DNA from: Pseudomonadaceae bacterium
Lineage (GTDB): Bacteria; Pseudomonadota; Gammaproteobacteria; Pseudomonadales; Pseudomonadaceae
Length of the DNA: 64,000 bases
Assembly (NCBI GenBank): GCA_900766265.1
Contig: CAAFUS010000010.1
Span: forward strand, 248,001 to 312,000
Direction: 5' to 3'
Of the stretch, positions 62,573-64,000 are shown piece after piece; position 1 is the first letter of the stretch, and each line of letters starts with the position of its first letter. A program made the translations under genes and the position numbers. The notes under the pieces were generated by a model. That model did no database searches and was not told where the DNA came from. It was given only the letters and a program-made list of their open reading frames with translations.

Positions 62573-63346
62573 TCAGAGCTTGTATTCGCGCAGGCCGGCG
62601 TAGAGACGTGTCATTTCGTTGAGCTGGCGGAACATCGATTCGGCATTGACCGCGACGATGGTGGGCACGAACTCTTCGGAGGCGAAGGCACGGCTCGCGA
62701 ACTGCCAGCGGGCTTCGGTCTTGCGCAGGGCTTCGGCGATTTCAGCGTTGGGCGCGCCGTCTGCCTGCAGTTCCGCCATGATGGCGCCGAATTCCTTGAC
62801 CGAGGCTTCGAAGTTGGCGTCCAGACCGGGCGCCTCGACGCCCCAGGCGCGGGCCATGTAGAACATCGCGGTGCGCTGGGTCAGCACGCGGTTCCAGCCG
62901 CTTCGGTTGATCGAATGGGAAGCCGCGTCGCCGTTGTGCTGCTCGAACAGATCGGTCACCGTCTGGCACTGCTTGACCAGCTCCTCGGCTTTGGCCAGCA
63001 CCGCAGATGCCTGGGCCTTGTCGGGGTTGGCGGACGCCAGGGGCTGGTAGGCGGCCCATATCCTGTCGACTTCGCCAAGGGCTGCGCGAATCGCATCGTT
63101 CGGCGCAACGGCCTTGAGCTGGGCGTGGTGGTCCTCGAACAGCGCCAGGCTCTCGTCACGCTGCGCCATGGCCTCGTCAACCTTCACGCCGGAGCCGATC
63201 ATCAAGTAGTCCTTGGCCACGATCTGCCCCAGGGTGCGCTGCAGGCCGGCCATGTTCATGACTTCCAACGGGGTGAGTTCGGCCCAGCAGGCGGTACTCA
63301 ACAGGCTGCAGCTCAACAACAATGCACGGAAGGTCTTCTTGATCAA
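62573..63346 (-). CDS. Stand-alone periplasmic PilJ/NarX N-terminal-like sensor protein
   Basis: A 257-residue exported protein (signal about residues 1-22, ending CWAEL). Two copies of the PilJ/NarX-type four-helix motif are recognisable, each with the helix pattern of 'GLQRTLGQIVAKDYL' and 'NRVLTQRTAMFYMAR' that recalls the nitrate-binding P-box of NarX/NarQ. It lacks any transmembrane, HAMP or signalling domain, so it would work as a soluble periplasmic partner. It lies next to a thioredoxin-reductase-like gene on the same strand. No other nitrate genes are visible. Confidence 0.8.
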   Translation of the reverse strand: MIKKTFRALLLSCSLLSTACWAELTPLEVMNMAGLQRTLGQIVAKDYLMIGSGVKVDEAMAQRDESLALFEDHHAQLKAVAPNDAIRAALGEVDRIWAAYQPLASANPDKAQASAVLAKAEELVKQCQTVTDLFEQHNGDAASHSINRSGWNRVLTQRTAMFYMARAWGVEAPGLDANFEASVKEFGAIMAELQADGAPNAEIAEALRKTEARWQFASRAFASEEFVPTIVAVNAESMFRQLNEMTRLYAGLREYKL

Positions 63347-63550
63347 CGGTGGGTCCTCTCAGGTACGAATGCTTGACGCAAGGACGATTGCCATCCAGGC
63401 GCCGTCATGGCCGCGCATTGCACTGCATGTAGCTTTCTGAAAGCTTGCAAATTCGACCTTCGTCGTAGGCGAGCTTCGAGAATGTGAACAGCTGCAAAAT
63501 TACGAGCCGCTGATTTGCCCCCGTCAGGCCGCACCGGTAGAGCCGGCCGT

Positions 63551-64000
63551 TCAGTACCCGAACATCAATGCGCGATGAGCCGCCACGCCAGCCATCGCAC
63601 CGTCCCCCACAGCCAGCGGCACCGAACCGGCGGCGCGGGCCATGTCGCCGCAGGCGAACAGGCCCGGCACCGACGTCGCCTGGGTGGGGTCCGTCTTGAT
63701 GAACGGGCCCAGCGGCCCTTCTTCGGTTTCGCAGCCCAGTTGGCTCGCCAGTGCCGACAGGCGCATCCGCGGCGCGAGGAATAGCCCGGCGAGGCTCAGC
63801 GCGCGGCCATCCTCGAGCAGCACCTCGAGCGGATCGCCCGCCAGGCGAGAGACCGGGGTGCGTTCAAGCGCGACGTCACGTGCAGCGAGCTGCGCCAGCT
63901 GCTCCTCGTCGGGCTCGAAGACCCCGTTCAAGAGCAAGGTGGTGGGGCCCCAGTCGGGGAGCATCAGGGCTTGGTGTATCGACAGCGGTGAAGTCGCCAG
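63551..64000 (-). CDS. NAD(P)/FAD-dependent oxidoreductase, thioredoxin-reductase-like (partial)
   Basis: The C-terminal 149 residues of a pyridine nucleotide-disulfide oxidoreductase; the gene runs off the right edge of the window and the reading frame stays open to the last base (it enters as LATSPLSIHQALMLPDW). The FAD-contact segment SVPGLFACGDMARAAGS near the end is characteristic of the family. Small stand-alone members of this type reduce disulfides or unknown acceptors. The CxxC active site would be outside the window. Confidence 0.88.
   Translation of the reverse strand: MATSPLSIHQALMLPDWGPTTLLLNGVFEPDEEQLAQLAARDVALERTPVSRLAGDPLEVLLEDGRALSLAGLFLAPRMRLSALASQLGCETEEGPLGPFIKTDPTQATSVPGLFACGDMARAAGSVPLAVGDGAMAGVAAHRALMFGY

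Overview
The window is high-GC chromosomal DNA from a Pseudomonas-type gammaproteobacterium, most like the P. stutzeri (Stutzerimonas) group. This rests on recognisable Pseudomonas gene neighbourhoods (mazG-relA-rlmD-cysM-two-component pair-gacS; rstAB-like pair-nrdA-nrdB; the exo-lig-lhr-pdeM repair cluster) and on Pseudomonas-type REP palindromes. No rRNA or tRNA gene was seen.

Layout. 0-4 kb: a minus-strand run ending in a QuiP-like acylase. 4-11 kb: a plus-strand DNA-repair operon (metallo-beta-lactamase exonuclease, ATP-dependent ligase, Lhr-Core helicase, PdeM endonuclease). 11-16 kb: a periplasmic aldehyde oxidoreductase operon (paoABC-like) with an AraC-type regulator. 16-21 kb: an erythromycin-esterase-like protein paired with a phosphoribosyltransferase, and an NCS2 nucleobase permease. 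21-27 kb: housekeeping genes on the minus strand (DUF2058, mazG, relA, rlmD, cysM). 27-32 kb: a two-component pair divergent from gacS. 32-36 kb: a phosphopantetheinyl transferase bracketed by REP elements and an RstAB-like pair. 36-41 kb: nrdA and nrdB, with a long leader region before nrdA.

41.3-46 kb is the accessory region. Directly after the nrdB terminator lies a strikingly A/T-rich two-gene operon: a ParA-type ATPase overlapping by one base a protein with class III nucleotidyl-cyclase-like motifs. It is followed by a cluster of short repeats, a solute-binding protein, a possible PD-(D/E)xK protein and a frameshifted gene. This operon is the best candidate here for an undescribed system, possibly anti-phage; that role is inference from gene content, composition and position.

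46-64 kb carries metabolism, signalling and small regulators: malate:quinone oxidoreductase, a GNAT, a methyltransferase, an SRPBCC protein, a TetR/DUF2855 divergent pair, a soluble PAS-PAS-MCP transducer, and a coherent GntR-amidohydrolase-permease-HBM chemoreceptor block that looks like sensing, uptake and breakdown of a di- or tricarboxylate. The right end holds an XRE-type regulator divergent from a frameshifted BRO-N-like gene, a YceK-type lipoprotein, a stand-alone PilJ-N-like periplasmic protein and a truncated thioredoxin-reductase-like oxidoreductase running off the edge.
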